From Xylanibacillus composti (GTDB lineage: Bacteria > Bacillota > Bacilli > Paenibacillales > K13), in NCBI RefSeq assembly GCF_018403685.1, contig NZ_BOVK01000026.1, positions 1 to 47,908 on the forward strand: 47,908 nucleotides of DNA. Reading direction: 5' to 3'. Positions 40,108 to 47,908 of this stretch are shown piece after piece. Position 1 is the stretch's first letter; each line of letters starts with the position of its first letter. The notes under the pieces were generated by a model. It did no database searches and had not been told where the DNA came from. It worked only from the letters and a program-made list of their open reading frames with translations. Both the position numbers and the translations under genes were made by a program.

Positions 40108-40702
40108 ATTGAACTTTCATGGGAGATCCGTCATTGGCGCCTTTCCCTTGCAGCCACACGAACAGCTTCGTCACCCACTTGCTGAACAGCATAATGGCCA
40201 TATAACCAAGAAACAGATGGGAATACCGCATGCCGTTCGTTGGTTCAAACAAATGGATCGACGAGATCAGCGGCTTGAACACAAATGCAAGCAGCAGGGA
40301 AAGCAGCGTGCCATACACATAGTAATTCCGTCTGCCCGCAAGTGTCCATTGGTACAGCAGCATGTAAACGACCGGAACAAACGAAGAGTCTAAACCAAGA
40401 TTTCCAGACGTGAAAGGAACCATCTGGTAAGGATATTGGCCGTATCCGAACCGATGACTGATCGAGTCGATATAGGTGAAGAGGACATGAACACTGTATC
40501 CAAAAAAACCAATCTGAAGCGCTCTCCGTTTATCCAGAATCATAAACAGGACGACTAGCGGCACAACGAACATGAGCACATTCACCCAAAACTGCCACGT
40601 TGAGAAGCTCGAATACTCCCGCCAATAATCGATCCAAGTTGATGTCAATTGACGCTGCATCTCGTTAATTCGTTCCAGCATCTCCCGCTGTTGTTCCGAC
40701 AC
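40106..40702 (-). CDS. CBO0543 family membrane protein
   Basis: 198 residues from GTG 40700-40702 (AAGGGTGG six bases upstream; a TTG two codons earlier is possible). After a charged N-terminus come five to six helices: WVNVLMFVVPLVVLFMILD, IGFFGYSVHVLFTYIDSISH, FVPVVYMLLYQWTLA, GTLLSLLLAFVFKPLISSIH and HLFLGYMAIMLFSKWVTKLF. Fits the CBO0543 family of spore-former membrane proteins, function unknown. Confidence 0.85.
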   Translation of the reverse strand: MSEQQREMLERINEMQRQLTSTWIDYWREYSSFSTWQFWVNVLMFVVPLVVLFMILDKRRALQIGFFGYSVHVLFTYIDSISHRFGYGQYPYQMVPFTSGNLGLDSSFVPVVYMLLYQWTLAGRRNYYVYGTLLSLLLAFVFKPLISSIHLFEPTNGMRYSHLFLGYMAIMLFSKWVTKLFVWLQGKGANDGSPMKVQ

Positions 40703-40791
40703 GGTCAACCACCCTTATCCATTCAGATGATTGTATTGTGCCCGCCAGAAGTGGGAGATATTACGATGTCATGCTCAATTGCTCTAGGACT

Positions 40792-41547
40792 CTATCCCCT
40801 GGCTGAAAGCAGCCACTTCTCCAGCAGGAGCGGCAGAGGTTCCATCTCGAGGCTGTCGTCCGGGTAGACGATGCCAAGTGTCTCATCATCCTCACCGTCC
40901 ATCAGGAGCGCCTGAATGTATTCATGCAGCGCCTGCATGTAATACTCGCCCAGAAATGCATAGCTGAACGATTCCTTGGGCAGCAGCTCATCCCCGCAAA
41001 CGCGGGGATCGCTGTAATTCAGGTAGGTTCTGCACGGAATCGGGCGCACGGCGTAGGCCAGGCAGGAACCGCTCTGCGTATCCAGCATCGGGCATGGCAG
41101 GTGGAGAGATTTGTACAAGCGCTTGTCATCGGCTTCCTCGTAGGATTGCTCACGCAGCTCACGCAGTTGGCTTCGGTATTGCCTGAAGTACTGCTGCAGA
41201 TGCCCGGCGACCCGTTCCTTATCCCGCTCGGGCAGAACGTCCACGTAAGCAATGATCAGCTTTGCCTCAAGCGGCGTGATGACAATCGGATAGTAACAGC
41301 AGTGCGCACAGCCTTTCCGGCAGCTCGGGGCAAGCTGCGTCTGCTGTTCGATGGTCGCAATTTCCTCATCGACCACCTCCAGCAGCCGCTGGTAGGCATG
41401 CAGCAATTGTTCGGCCGCTGTCGGCTCCTCATGCTCATACAGCCTGTCAACCGCCACATCAAAGCGGCTCCCGTCAGGAATAAGCGATTCGTTAATTCGC
41501 TCGCAGATTGCCGCCATCTCTTCGTAGGTTTTGTAGGAATGTTTCAG
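40792..41547 (-). CDS. YkgJ-type cysteine-cluster protein
   Basis: 251 residues if it starts at CTG 41545-41547; 241 from the first ATG (41515-41517). CRKGCAHCCYYPIVITPLEA and PCPMLDTQSGSCLAYAVRPI PCRTYLNY supply the cysteines of a YkgJ/DUF family zinc- or iron-chelating site. The CTG is favoured because AGGAGAGGG lies six bases upstream, while the ATG has no site; the extra residues KHSYKTYEE look protein-like. A role in metal binding or protein oxidation is a family-level guess. Confidence 0.82.
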   Translation of the reverse strand: MKHSYKTYEEMAAICERINESLIPDGSRFDVAVDRLYEHEEPTAAEQLLHAYQRLLEVVDEEIATIEQQTQLAPSCRKGCAHCCYYPIVITPLEAKLIIAYVDVLPERDKERVAGHLQQYFRQYRSQLRELREQSYEEADDKRLYKSLHLPCPMLDTQSGSCLAYAVRPIPCRTYLNYSDPRVCGDELLPKESFSYAFLGEYYMQALHEYIQALLMDGEDDETLGIVYPDDSLEMEPLPLLLEKWLLSARG

Positions 41548-41563
41548 TCTGGCCCTCTCCTCT

Positions 41564-42181
41564 TTATGAAGCGTTCATCTGCTTATCATACAGTTTTTTC
41601 GCCTTATACGCACAGTAAAGATACACCAGTATCGTTACGGGAAGAAACAGCAAGACTATGCCTCTCATAAGTGCAAATGGCGTCTCGAACAAAAATGCCC
41701 ACAAAAACGTTGTACCGCTCTTTTCCCATAGGTTCTCAGTCAAGTACAGCTGCCGCGGATCCAGCAGCACGCTGCTGTCGATCGCTCCGGTCGTTGAAAG
41801 CGCGACGAATATCGGGAAATAGCAAATGGCGAGTTGACTAAACATCCTGGATACGCGCTTATACTTGCCGGCGCGAGACAGCTGATCCGAAAAAATATCC
41901 TCGTTCGGATCGGCGCCAACTTTCTTGAAGTACTGCGCGCCCGAGCTCTTGCTGCCGGCGATATGCTGCCAGCCGCTGTCTTCGAACAGGGTGCAGTAAT
42001 CGATGAAATCCTCTTGCCGCTTGAACGTGCGATAATCGATCCTGATTGTGGCCCGCTCCGGCTCTGCTGCCCGAAAGCGATAGCCGAATGACTTGCTAAC
42101 CAACTGGCAGCCCTGTTGAGCCATCTCCTCCAGCCACTTCTCCTCTTTGTCGAAATCCAAGAAAAATTTGAACGTTCTCAT
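41564..42181 (-). CDS. DUF2812 membrane protein
   Basis: 205 residues: MRTFKFFLDFDKEEKWLEEM, AQQGCQLVSKSFGYRFRAAE and RTFKRQEDFIDYCTLFEDSG form the soluble DUF2812 domain, followed by three helices (FSQLAICYFPIFVALSTTGA, GTTFLWAFLFETPFALMRG, VLLFLPVTILVYLYCAYKA). Such proteins are commonly encoded directly after PadR regulators. ATG 42179-42181 has GGGGGAG; the GTG two codons earlier overlaps it. 16 bases after the padR gene. Confidence 0.9.
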   Translation of the reverse strand: MRTFKFFLDFDKEEKWLEEMAQQGCQLVSKSFGYRFRAAEPERATIRIDYRTFKRQEDFIDYCTLFEDSGWQHIAGSKSSGAQYFKKVGADPNEDIFSDQLSRAGKYKRVSRMFSQLAICYFPIFVALSTTGAIDSSVLLDPRQLYLTENLWEKSGTTFLWAFLFETPFALMRGIVLLFLPVTILVYLYCAYKAKKLYDKQMNAS

Positions 42182-42197
42182 GTCCACTCCCCCTGCC

Positions 42198-42512
42198 TCA
42201 AAGCTGTAAAATGCGGTCCGTAATCGCCAGCATATGCTGCATGCGCTCGTAATCCAAACGAAGAATCGCGATGCCTTTTTCCGTTATGACGTAAGTCTTG
42301 CGCCTCTTCTCATCACTCTTGACAGCGGCGATCCATTGATGCTTCAACAAATTCTCGATAGCGCCGTACAACGTCCCGGCGGCAAGCTTTACTTGGCCAT
42401 GGCTAAGTTCTTCCACCTTCTGCATGATCAAATAGCCATGCGCCGGCTCCACCAATGCCAGCAAAATATAATAGGTCGTCTCCGTCAACGGCAATTGCTT
42501 GTCACGGTTCAA
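42198..42512 (-). CDS. PadR family transcriptional regulator
   Basis: 104 residues from TTG 42510-42512 with GGGAGG upstream: TETTYYILLALVEPAHGYLI, then KLAAGTLYGAIENLLKHQWI and EKRRKTYVITEKGIAIL, the PadR winged helix with short C-terminal helix (subfamily s1). It probably represses its own operon with the DUF2812 gene, through the palindromes at 42573-42622. Confidence 0.92.
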   Translation of the reverse strand: MNRDKQLPLTETTYYILLALVEPAHGYLIMQKVEELSHGQVKLAAGTLYGAIENLLKHQWIAAVKSDEKRRKTYVITEKGIAILRLDYERMQHMLAITDRILQL

Positions 42513-42572
42513 TAAGCTCCCTCCCGATTTGCGTTACAGATGCCCGACTATATCGCCCGACTATTCAGTTAA

Positions 42573-42595
42573 ACTATATAGTCAAACTGTATAGT
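42573..42595. promoter_or_regulatory. PadR operator, downstream copy
   Basis: A 23-bp near-palindrome ACTATATAGT...ACTGTATAGT (two mismatched pairs), just downstream of the -10 hexamer. Confidence 0.6.
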
Positions 42596-42598
42596 TGG

Positions 42599-42627
42599 AT
42601 TATATACAGTTGAACTGTATATGTCAA
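42599..42627 (-). promoter_or_regulatory. padR promoter with palindrome in its spacer
   Basis: Minus strand TTGACA (42627-42622), 17-base spacer, TATAAT (42604-42599), both consensus. The 19-bp perfect palindrome TATACAGTTGAACTGTATA (42603-42621) fills the spacer. Confidence 0.88.
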
Positions 42628-42651
42628 GCTTGTCATTTTGCCCAACTAAAA

Positions 42652-42692
42652 AAACATGCCGCCTCATTGCCCTCCAAGGCTGCAGCATGTTT
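42652..42692 (-). terminator. Methyltransferase gene terminator
   Basis: Minus strand AAACATGC (42692-42685) pairs with GCATGTTT (42659-42652), followed by more T residues. Confidence 0.7.
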
Positions 42693-42736
42693 GGCACTCC
42701 CATGTTCATTTTTGCAAGCTTATCCCCAGATACCTG

Positions 42737-43480
42737 TCAGCCGATGCCCTGCCTGTTCTTCAATGCCCTTACGATCAGAAAGTGGGGCCGCGTCGACAGT
42801 CTCTCTTCATATTGTGCATACCAATCCCGTGCCCCGGGCATTTCCTTGTACAGCGGACTGGGCTTTGGCTCCATCATCCGCTCAATCACAAAGTGCTCCG
42901 CTGTCGCATTCACAATCTCCTGCATCGGTCTGCGATAAAAGGTCACTTCAACCGGCCCTGCTTCCTTCTTCTGCCATGTGTCGGTCAGCAGCGTTCGCGC
43001 GAAGTAGTCGGGCTTATCCATCAGCTCCATGTCCATCATCGGATGATGGAGCGAGAACAGCAGCTTTCCTCCCGGCTTCAGGATGCGCTTGAACTCGCGG
43101 AACGTCGCAGACCAGTCCTCCACATAATGCAGCGTCAGCGAGCTGACAATCCAGTCGAAGGCTTCCGCATCGAACGGCAGCGGCTCCGACAGATCACAAA
43201 TCCGCACGTCAGCCCGATTCTCCACTCTGCGCCGGCAGGCCGCAACCATGGCAGGGCTTATATCCACAGCAGTCACCCGTGCACCTCGCATGAAGCATTG
43301 CTCCGTATACCAGCCCGCAGCGCAACCGGCATCCAGCACCGCCAGACCTGCCAGATCATCCGCCAGCTCACCCAGCATCGCTGGACGCTCATAATACGCG
43401 TTGAAGCCGCTCTCCTTGTCCACATGCAGCTCGTAGTCCTTCGCCAATTTGTCGTACGCTTCCCGAATTTTCTCTTTCAC
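42737..43480 (-). CDS. Class I SAM-dependent methyltransferase
   Basis: 247 residues. AVLDAGCAAGWYTEQCF is motif I, VTAVDISPAMVAACRRR motif II, FDWIVSSLTLHYVEDWSATF motif III/IV and LKPGGKLLFSLHHPMMDMEL motif V/post; the C-terminal AYEMP-like KEMPGARDWYAQYEERLSTR is a common end in this ubiE/type-11 group. Substrate unknown. GTG 43478-43480 has GGAGGAATCCCT. It overlaps a 44-codon ORF upstream. Confidence 0.92.
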   Translation of the reverse strand: MKEKIREAYDKLAKDYELHVDKESGFNAYYERPAMLGELADDLAGLAVLDAGCAAGWYTEQCFMRGARVTAVDISPAMVAACRRRVENRADVRICDLSEPLPFDAEAFDWIVSSLTLHYVEDWSATFREFKRILKPGGKLLFSLHHPMMDMELMDKPDYFARTLLTDTWQKKEAGPVEVTFYRRPMQEIVNATAEHFVIERMMEPKPSPLYKEMPGARDWYAQYEERLSTRPHFLIVRALKNRQGIG

Positions 43481-43611
43481 AGGGATTCCTCCACATCGAT
43501 TCCATGATAGACATGATCGTTATAGACTTCGGCGTACAACATCAAATTCCCTCCGACGGCAGGAATTTCCAATGCGCAGCTGAAATGTGCAAACGAATCT
43601 CCTTCTTTCAT
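43477..43611 (-). CDS. Possible 44-residue ORF coupled to the methyltransferase
   Basis: From ATG 43609-43611: MKEGDSFAHFSCALEIPAVG, then NLMLYAEVYNDHVYHGIDVE, stop overlapping the methyltransferase GTG as GTGA. The composition is protein-like, but there is no ribosome site; a TATAGT six bases before the ATG might give a leaderless transcript. It could also be the end of a decayed gene. Confidence 0.35.
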   Translation of the reverse strand: MKEGDSFAHFSCALEIPAVGGNLMLYAEVYNDHVYHGIDVEESL

Positions 43612-43663
43612 CGTCTACTATAACAGCAAACAATCATTTCTATTCTAAGGGGGCAGCGTACAT

Positions 43664-44437
43664 ATGAAATCAATCGGCCTCGTCATCTTCTTGGCCATCG
43701 TGCTAATCGCAGCAGGCTGCGGGAACCACAAGCAGCCCGAGAGAGATGTTTCCGCAGGGTATGCAGCTGAGACTGTGGATTCTGTAGAAAACTCGCATCA
43801 AGCGAATACGCCCGCCCCCGAGGATGAATTTCTGAGCACTTACGTATTGAGCTTTGAAAATGTCCGTACCGGAACCCTCCTTCCCAGCATCCCCTACGAT
43901 CAAGTGGGTGCCATTCTTGTGGAGAAAGAGATCCATGCACATCGCATGCTCATTTATACAAGGCCAGACAACACAGAGCTGTACTATGCCGGACTCCAAA
44001 CCGATTCGGACATGTATGAAATAGGAGCAATCGGCTATCCTCCTGCGGAAGGAGAACGGTTCGGTATCCAAGAAGTCTCCGTGCTGGGACGAGAATTGGT
44101 CAAGGTGACGGGTTTTTGCGGCGCCAACTGTCCCAAAACCTATTACGTGGAATTGAATCAACCTGCACTTTTTTTGACCGTCGATGCGCATGCTGTCGAA
44201 ACTGATCTGGATAACGATGGCGTCAACGAGCTGATTGCCACTCACGGTACAGCCGCGCAAACCGTTGTCTATCAATGGCAAGGTGAACAGGTGATGTTTG
44301 CTGACTTCAATGTCGCATTGCAGGCCGAGGTTGTCTTCTACGACCGCAGCCAGAACCTGTTTCAGGCATCCACTCGAAACGGAAACGAGTTATATGCTTT
44401 CAAGTGGGAGGAAGGACGATTGGTCCGTGCGAACTAG
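43664..44437 (+). CDS. Hypothetical lipoprotein
   Basis: 257 residues with a lipoprotein signal MKSIGLVIFLAIVLIAAGC (lipobox IAAGC), a low-complexity linker and a beta-rich domain with YYAGLQTDSDMYEIGAIGYP and VTGFCGANCPKTYYVELNQP, then DLDNDGVNELIATHG, a calcium-binding-like loop of FG-GAP/VCBS type. Surface-anchored, function unknown. ATG behind AAGGGGGCAGCGTACAT. Confidence 0.85.
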   Translation: MKSIGLVIFLAIVLIAAGCGNHKQPERDVSAGYAAETVDSVENSHQANTPAPEDEFLSTYVLSFENVRTGTLLPSIPYDQVGAILVEKEIHAHRMLIYTRPDNTELYYAGLQTDSDMYEIGAIGYPPAEGERFGIQEVSVLGRELVKVTGFCGANCPKTYYVELNQPALFLTVDAHAVETDLDNDGVNELIATHGTAAQTVVYQWQGEQVMFADFNVALQAEVVFYDRSQNLFQASTRNGNELYAFKWEEGRLVRAN

Positions 44438-44446
44438 CAAAGTCCG

Positions 44447-45088
44447 TCACCTCTTATCCAGCAAGCCAAGCCGATCCAGGATGACTGCAAGCTGCTCCCG
44501 TGTTACGGGCTGTCCCAGCCCATATACTTCTGGAGCTACACCTTTGATGACATCAGCTGCTGCCGCCTTGGCAATGGAAGCCGCGGCCCAATGATCGTCG
44601 GGCACGTCGCGAAATCCGGTTTTTCCCGGCTGCCGTGGCGCTTCCCTGGCAAAGTACTCATCCAAATACTGTTCGGGCTCGTAGCAATTGTTGGCGCGGT
44701 CCGCCATCCAGCCAAAATTCGGGTGAGCGGTCTTGCGAATCTCATAATGCAGATGACTGCCGCTGGCTTGACCGGTGCTCCCTTGCTTGCCGACCTCTTG
44801 TCCTTTTTGAACGGACTGGCCTGCCGCTACAGATACACTGTCCAAATGGCAGTAACAATGCAGCGCCCCATACTTGTCCTGCACGGCCGCTGTAATGCCG
44901 AATCCGCCAAAACCGCTGCCCGGCGTGCCTTCGCCGGCAAAGAGCACTTTGCCCGGCACAGTTGCCGGAATAGGCGCGCGATGCGCTTTGGCCAAATCTA
45001 CGCCAGTATGAAAATCCGCAGCGCCCGTCGCAGAATTCCTTCGCGGCCCGTACGGACTGGTTACGCGAAACCCTTCAAAGTATTTCAT
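44447..45088 (-). CDS. M23 metallopeptidase with C-terminal SLH domain, no signal peptide
   Basis: 213 residues. Residues 1-145 are an M23/LysM-type endopeptidase: FHTGVDLAKAHRAPIPATVP (HxxxD), HLDSVSVAAGQSVQKGQEVG and GSHLHYEIRKTAHPNFGW (HxH). Residues about 158-210 (GFRDVPDDHWAAASIAKAAA, then VTREQLAVILDRLGLL) form one SLH-type repeat. Metal ligands are intact, so it should cut peptide crosslinks of peptidoglycan. There is no signal peptide, which is the layout of a phage endolysin. ATG follows GGGGGGAGGTTGC. Confidence 0.9.
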   Translation of the reverse strand: MKYFEGFRVTSPYGPRRNSATGAADFHTGVDLAKAHRAPIPATVPGKVLFAGEGTPGSGFGGFGITAAVQDKYGALHCYCHLDSVSVAAGQSVQKGQEVGKQGSTGQASGSHLHYEIRKTAHPNFGWMADRANNCYEPEQYLDEYFAREAPRQPGKTGFRDVPDDHWAAASIAKAAAADVIKGVAPEVYGLGQPVTREQLAVILDRLGLLDKR

Positions 45089-45177
45089 GCAACCTCCCCC
45101 CTTTGCATATAGGAAATGCAGACTTCCATTGGTCTGACCCGACGTTTGTGCAGGTGCGGCAATCTTTTGCAGGAACT

Positions 45178-45753
45178 TTAATAATCCAGCAGGCGTCCAT
45201 GATCATGCCATTGCCCATACATTTTATTTGCTTTCGTGTTTGTTATAAATTTGTCTAATCTCCTCGCGAATAACTCGGGCTGGTTTTTGACGCTGTGAAT
45301 CGTATCCATGCGAACTCTCTGATAGAGGGCTGGAAATGCCAAAAAATTCTCATACACTTGCCTTTCCTCTTTTAACCTTTGCTCGACAACCGGGTCTATT
45401 ACAAAAGAGTCTGGGTTCATATCAGGAAGCGCATCTCTTCCTTCGTCTCTCATTAATCCCAGCTTTTCGAGGCGGCGGACACGTTCTTTATTCAATTCCG
45501 TCCATGAACTTCTCTTGCTTCGGGGAGACAGTCTTTGCGCCGTCTCCGTTGCCGATATTTTCTTTTTGGTTCCATCGATCCAGCCGAAACATAAAGCTTC
45601 TTCCACCGCGTCTAAATAGAGCAACTTGCCCCTGCTTGGCGTCATACTGACCACGACCCAGCAGCATTTTTCTGTCCTGCTATTTGCCTGCAGCCAAGCT
45701 CTCAGCTCCCCTCTCGATGTTGCGGGGATCAGATTGCTGATTTCCATATACAT
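45178..45753 (-). CDS. YdeI/OmpD-associated family protein
   Basis: 191 residues from ATG 45751-45753 (AAGGAG five bases upstream): ATSRGELRAWLQANSRTEKC, VVVSMTPSRGKLLYLDAVEE, ALCFGWIDGTKKKISATETA QRLSPRSKRSSWTELN, the YdeI/BLR family pattern. Function unknown; related proteins influence antibiotic and antimicrobial peptide susceptibility. The ATG two codons on is less well placed. Confidence 0.9.
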   Translation of the reverse strand: MYMEISNLIPATSRGELRAWLQANSRTEKCCWVVVSMTPSRGKLLYLDAVEEALCFGWIDGTKKKISATETAQRLSPRSKRSSWTELNKERVRRLEKLGLMRDEGRDALPDMNPDSFVIDPVVEQRLKEERQVYENFLAFPALYQRVRMDTIHSVKNQPELFARRLDKFITNTKANKMYGQWHDHGRLLDY

Positions 45754-46014
45754 ACACTCTCCTTCCGATTTCTTAGTTCTTATCCCGCTGCTTCCTTGTA
45801 CCAAAAAAGTAAATAGTCGTTTGATGATGGCAGGAACTGTTTTCATTATAAAAAAAGAAGTATGACAACAGCCTGTCATCCTTCATCATTTTTATGCTGC
45901 CGCTAGGACATGGCCAAGGAGAGTCGCAACGGGGGATGTTGAGCTGGGCCTTCTTCTTCGCAATATTCCGGCTAGGGGAACGTATGCGGATGCAAATAAA
46001 CGGGGATTGCGAAT

Positions 46015-46467
46015 TTATGTTGCTGGTGAATCGGAGGGCGAATAAAACACGTCACAATGGATGTGCCGGTATTTTTCCCATTTGCCGGGATTGGTTGTGT
46101 CTGGAACGCCATGCTCCATCATGGCCTGATAGAGGGCCGTCTTTTCTTCCAAATGGGCGACGCGCTGCTTGGCTTCTTCGAGCTGGACGAGCGCCGCTTC
46201 TTTATGCTTCATCATGATTTCGTTGCGTTGCGGAATGGTCGAATCCCCTTTGAGACAGAGATCGACGTACATTTTGATCGCTTCAATCGGCATCCCGGAT
46301 TGCTTCAGGCATTTGACACCGTACAGCCAGTTGATGGATTCTGCGTCGAACAGCCGGATATTGTTCTCATTGCGCTGCACGCTTGGCACCAATCCTTTGT
46401 CGGTGTAAAAGCGTACCGCGTGCTCGGTGAGTCCTGTTATTTGGGCGGCTTCCTTGACCGTATGCAT
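46015..46467 (-). CDS. MerR family regulator
   Basis: 150 residues, MHTVKEAAQITGLTEHAVRF, then FYTDKGLVPSVQRNENNIRL and a coiled coil EAALVQLEEAKQRVAHLEEK. The DNA-binding domain is intact and the C-terminal tail contains cysteines only in IHCDVFYSP. ATG 46465-46467 follows AAGGAGGAGTACAC; the frame reaching 46626 lies in the promoter. Divergent from the aldo-keto reductase it likely regulates. Confidence 0.92.
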   Translation of the reverse strand: MHTVKEAAQITGLTEHAVRFYTDKGLVPSVQRNENNIRLFDAESINWLYGVKCLKQSGMPIEAIKMYVDLCLKGDSTIPQRNEIMMKHKEAALVQLEEAKQRVAHLEEKTALYQAMMEHGVPDTTNPGKWEKYRHIHCDVFYSPSDSPAT

Positions 46468-46504
46468 GTGTACTCCTCCTTGAAAAAAATTTTCAGTAGA
46501 CCTG

Positions 46505-46535
46505 TTGACTTCGTGTAACACGAAGGCACTAAGCT
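46505..46535 (+). promoter_or_regulatory. MerR-type promoter of the aldo-keto reductase
   Basis: TTGACT (46505-46510), 19-base spacer, TAAGCT (46530-46535). A perfect palindrome CTTCGTG-TAA-CACGAAG (46509-46525) fills the spacer, and CACTAAGCTTAGTG (46527-46540) covers the -10. The 19-base spacer is the MerR signature. Confidence 0.75.
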
Positions 46536-46622
46536 TAGTGTAATGCAAATCGGCCGCAAGCGGAATCCCGCTGCGGTGCCCGATTCCCTGCATTCGCGGC
46601 CGTTTGCCCAACTTACATTTGA

Positions 46623-47492
<870 letters not shown>

Positions 47493-47534
47493 TGTTCGGT
47501 CGAACCGAAACTTCACCATGTTTATATCTATTAA

Positions 47535-47569
47535 GAAAGGACAGGGCGGGCACGCCTGTCCTTTCTTTG
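47535..47569 (+). terminator. Aldo-keto reductase terminator
   Basis: GAAAGGACAGG (47535-47545) and CCTGTCCTTTC (47555-47565), then TTTG. The 150 bases after it (47570-47718) hold nothing I recognise. Confidence 0.85.
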
Positions 47570-47718
47570 TGTCTGTTCGGAAGAGTGGCTCAGCATGAAG
47601 ATGCAGGATCGTTCATTTCACTCTTCATATGCAGTAGGAAACTGAGATGCGTTCGGAGATAAGTACTTTTCGGCGGCAAAATAGGATTCGGGGTTTGAAT
47701 TCATGCTGCACAAAAACA

Positions 47719-47743
47719 AGAAAACCCTTGCTACACAAGGGTT
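47719..47743 (-). terminator. tRNA-Val terminator
   Basis: Minus strand AACCCTTG (47743-47736) and CAAGGGTT (47730-47723), five-base loop, then TTC T. Confidence 0.75.
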
Positions 47744-47751
47744 CTCGCGTA

Positions 47752-47824
47752 TGACCTGTAGTGGGCTCGAACCACTGACCCCCACCCTGTCAAGATGGTG
47801 CTCTCCCAGCTGAGCTAACAGGTC
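47752..47824 (-). tRNA. tRNA-Val(GAC)
   Basis: 73-base cloverleaf on the minus strand: acceptor GACCTGT/ACAGGTC, D stem GCTC/GAGC, anticodon stem CCATC/GGTGG with loop TTGACAG (anticodon GAC, codon GUC), T stem AGTGG/CCACT with TTCGAGC, discriminator A. The CCA end is not encoded. It has its own promoter and terminator. Confidence 0.97.
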
Positions 47825-47844
47825 TTATTGAAGTGACAAGTGTT

Positions 47845-47873
47845 ATAATAGCAAGGAACGAGGGAAAAGTCAA
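47845..47873 (-). promoter_or_regulatory. tRNA-Val promoter
   Basis: Minus strand TTGACT (47873-47868), 17-base spacer, TATTAT (47850-47845). Confidence 0.85.
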
Positions 47874-47908
47874 GATCGATTTTTTCCATGTGTTACTATT
47901 CCGTGATA

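Overview
The window looks like a chromosome segment of a spore-forming Bacillota, most likely Paenibacillus or a close relative. The grounds are the spoVK-hflX-ynbB-glnR-glnA order (as in Bacillus), KapB, the BrxC-type protein YtxJ, FabV, an SLH-domain peptidase, DUF3892/DUF2512/DUF4025 small proteins, and the use of strong AGGAGG ribosome sites with frequent TTG/GTG starts. The genus is an inference from gene content, not from a marker gene.

Region 1 (about 300-15450) is a contractile phage-tail cassette read leftwards. In transcription order it encodes a RinA/ArpU-like activator, a possible 19-codon leader ORF, two small proteins, sheath, tube, tail assembly chaperone E with a -1 frameshifted E-E' form, tape measure, LysM protein (gpX/XkdP), gpD, gpV, gpU, gpW, gpJ, gpI, a tail-fibre protein fused to a polysaccharide deacetylase, a second fibre, and two small proteins. 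No terminase, portal, capsid, integrase or lysis gene is seen inside the cassette, so it reads as an R-type tailocin (PBSX/P2-like), although lysis genes could lie left of the window. On the right a CI/Xre-like repressor is divergent from the operon. The space between holds three 15-bp GATAA...TTATC operators, a LexA-type SOS box and converging promoters, which is a plausible DNA-damage switch. Base composition changes sharply inside gpJ and inside the tape measure, suggesting module exchange.

Region 2 (15450-25060) is core chromosome, mostly leftward: glnR-glnA with a GlnR box on the glnR promoter, ynbB, hflX, spoVK, fabV, comB, a YdcF-like protein and an esterase. A three-copy 30-bp repeat and an inverted repeat lie between the tail cassette and glnA.

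Region 3 (25300-33200) has an MBL-fold hydrolase, a DUF3892 protein, a membrane GGDEF-histidine kinase, a kapB-cvfC-GNAT operon, ytxJ, a small membrane-protein gene with an apparent frameshift in an A7 tract, a 2-TM protein, a gene-poor stretch, and two divergent Xre regulators sharing palindromic operators.

Region 4 (33300-47908) holds a GH2 beta-mannosidase, several small membrane or soluble proteins (one of 54 codons with a GTG start), EcsC, threonine synthase, a CBO0543 protein, a YkgJ-type cysteine-cluster protein with a possible CTG start, a PadR/DUF2812 pair with a palindrome inside its promoter, a methyltransferase, a lipoprotein, an M23-SLH peptidase without signal peptide, a YdeI-like protein, a MerR/aldo-keto reductase divergent pair with a 19-bp-spacer promoter, and a tRNA-Val(GAC).
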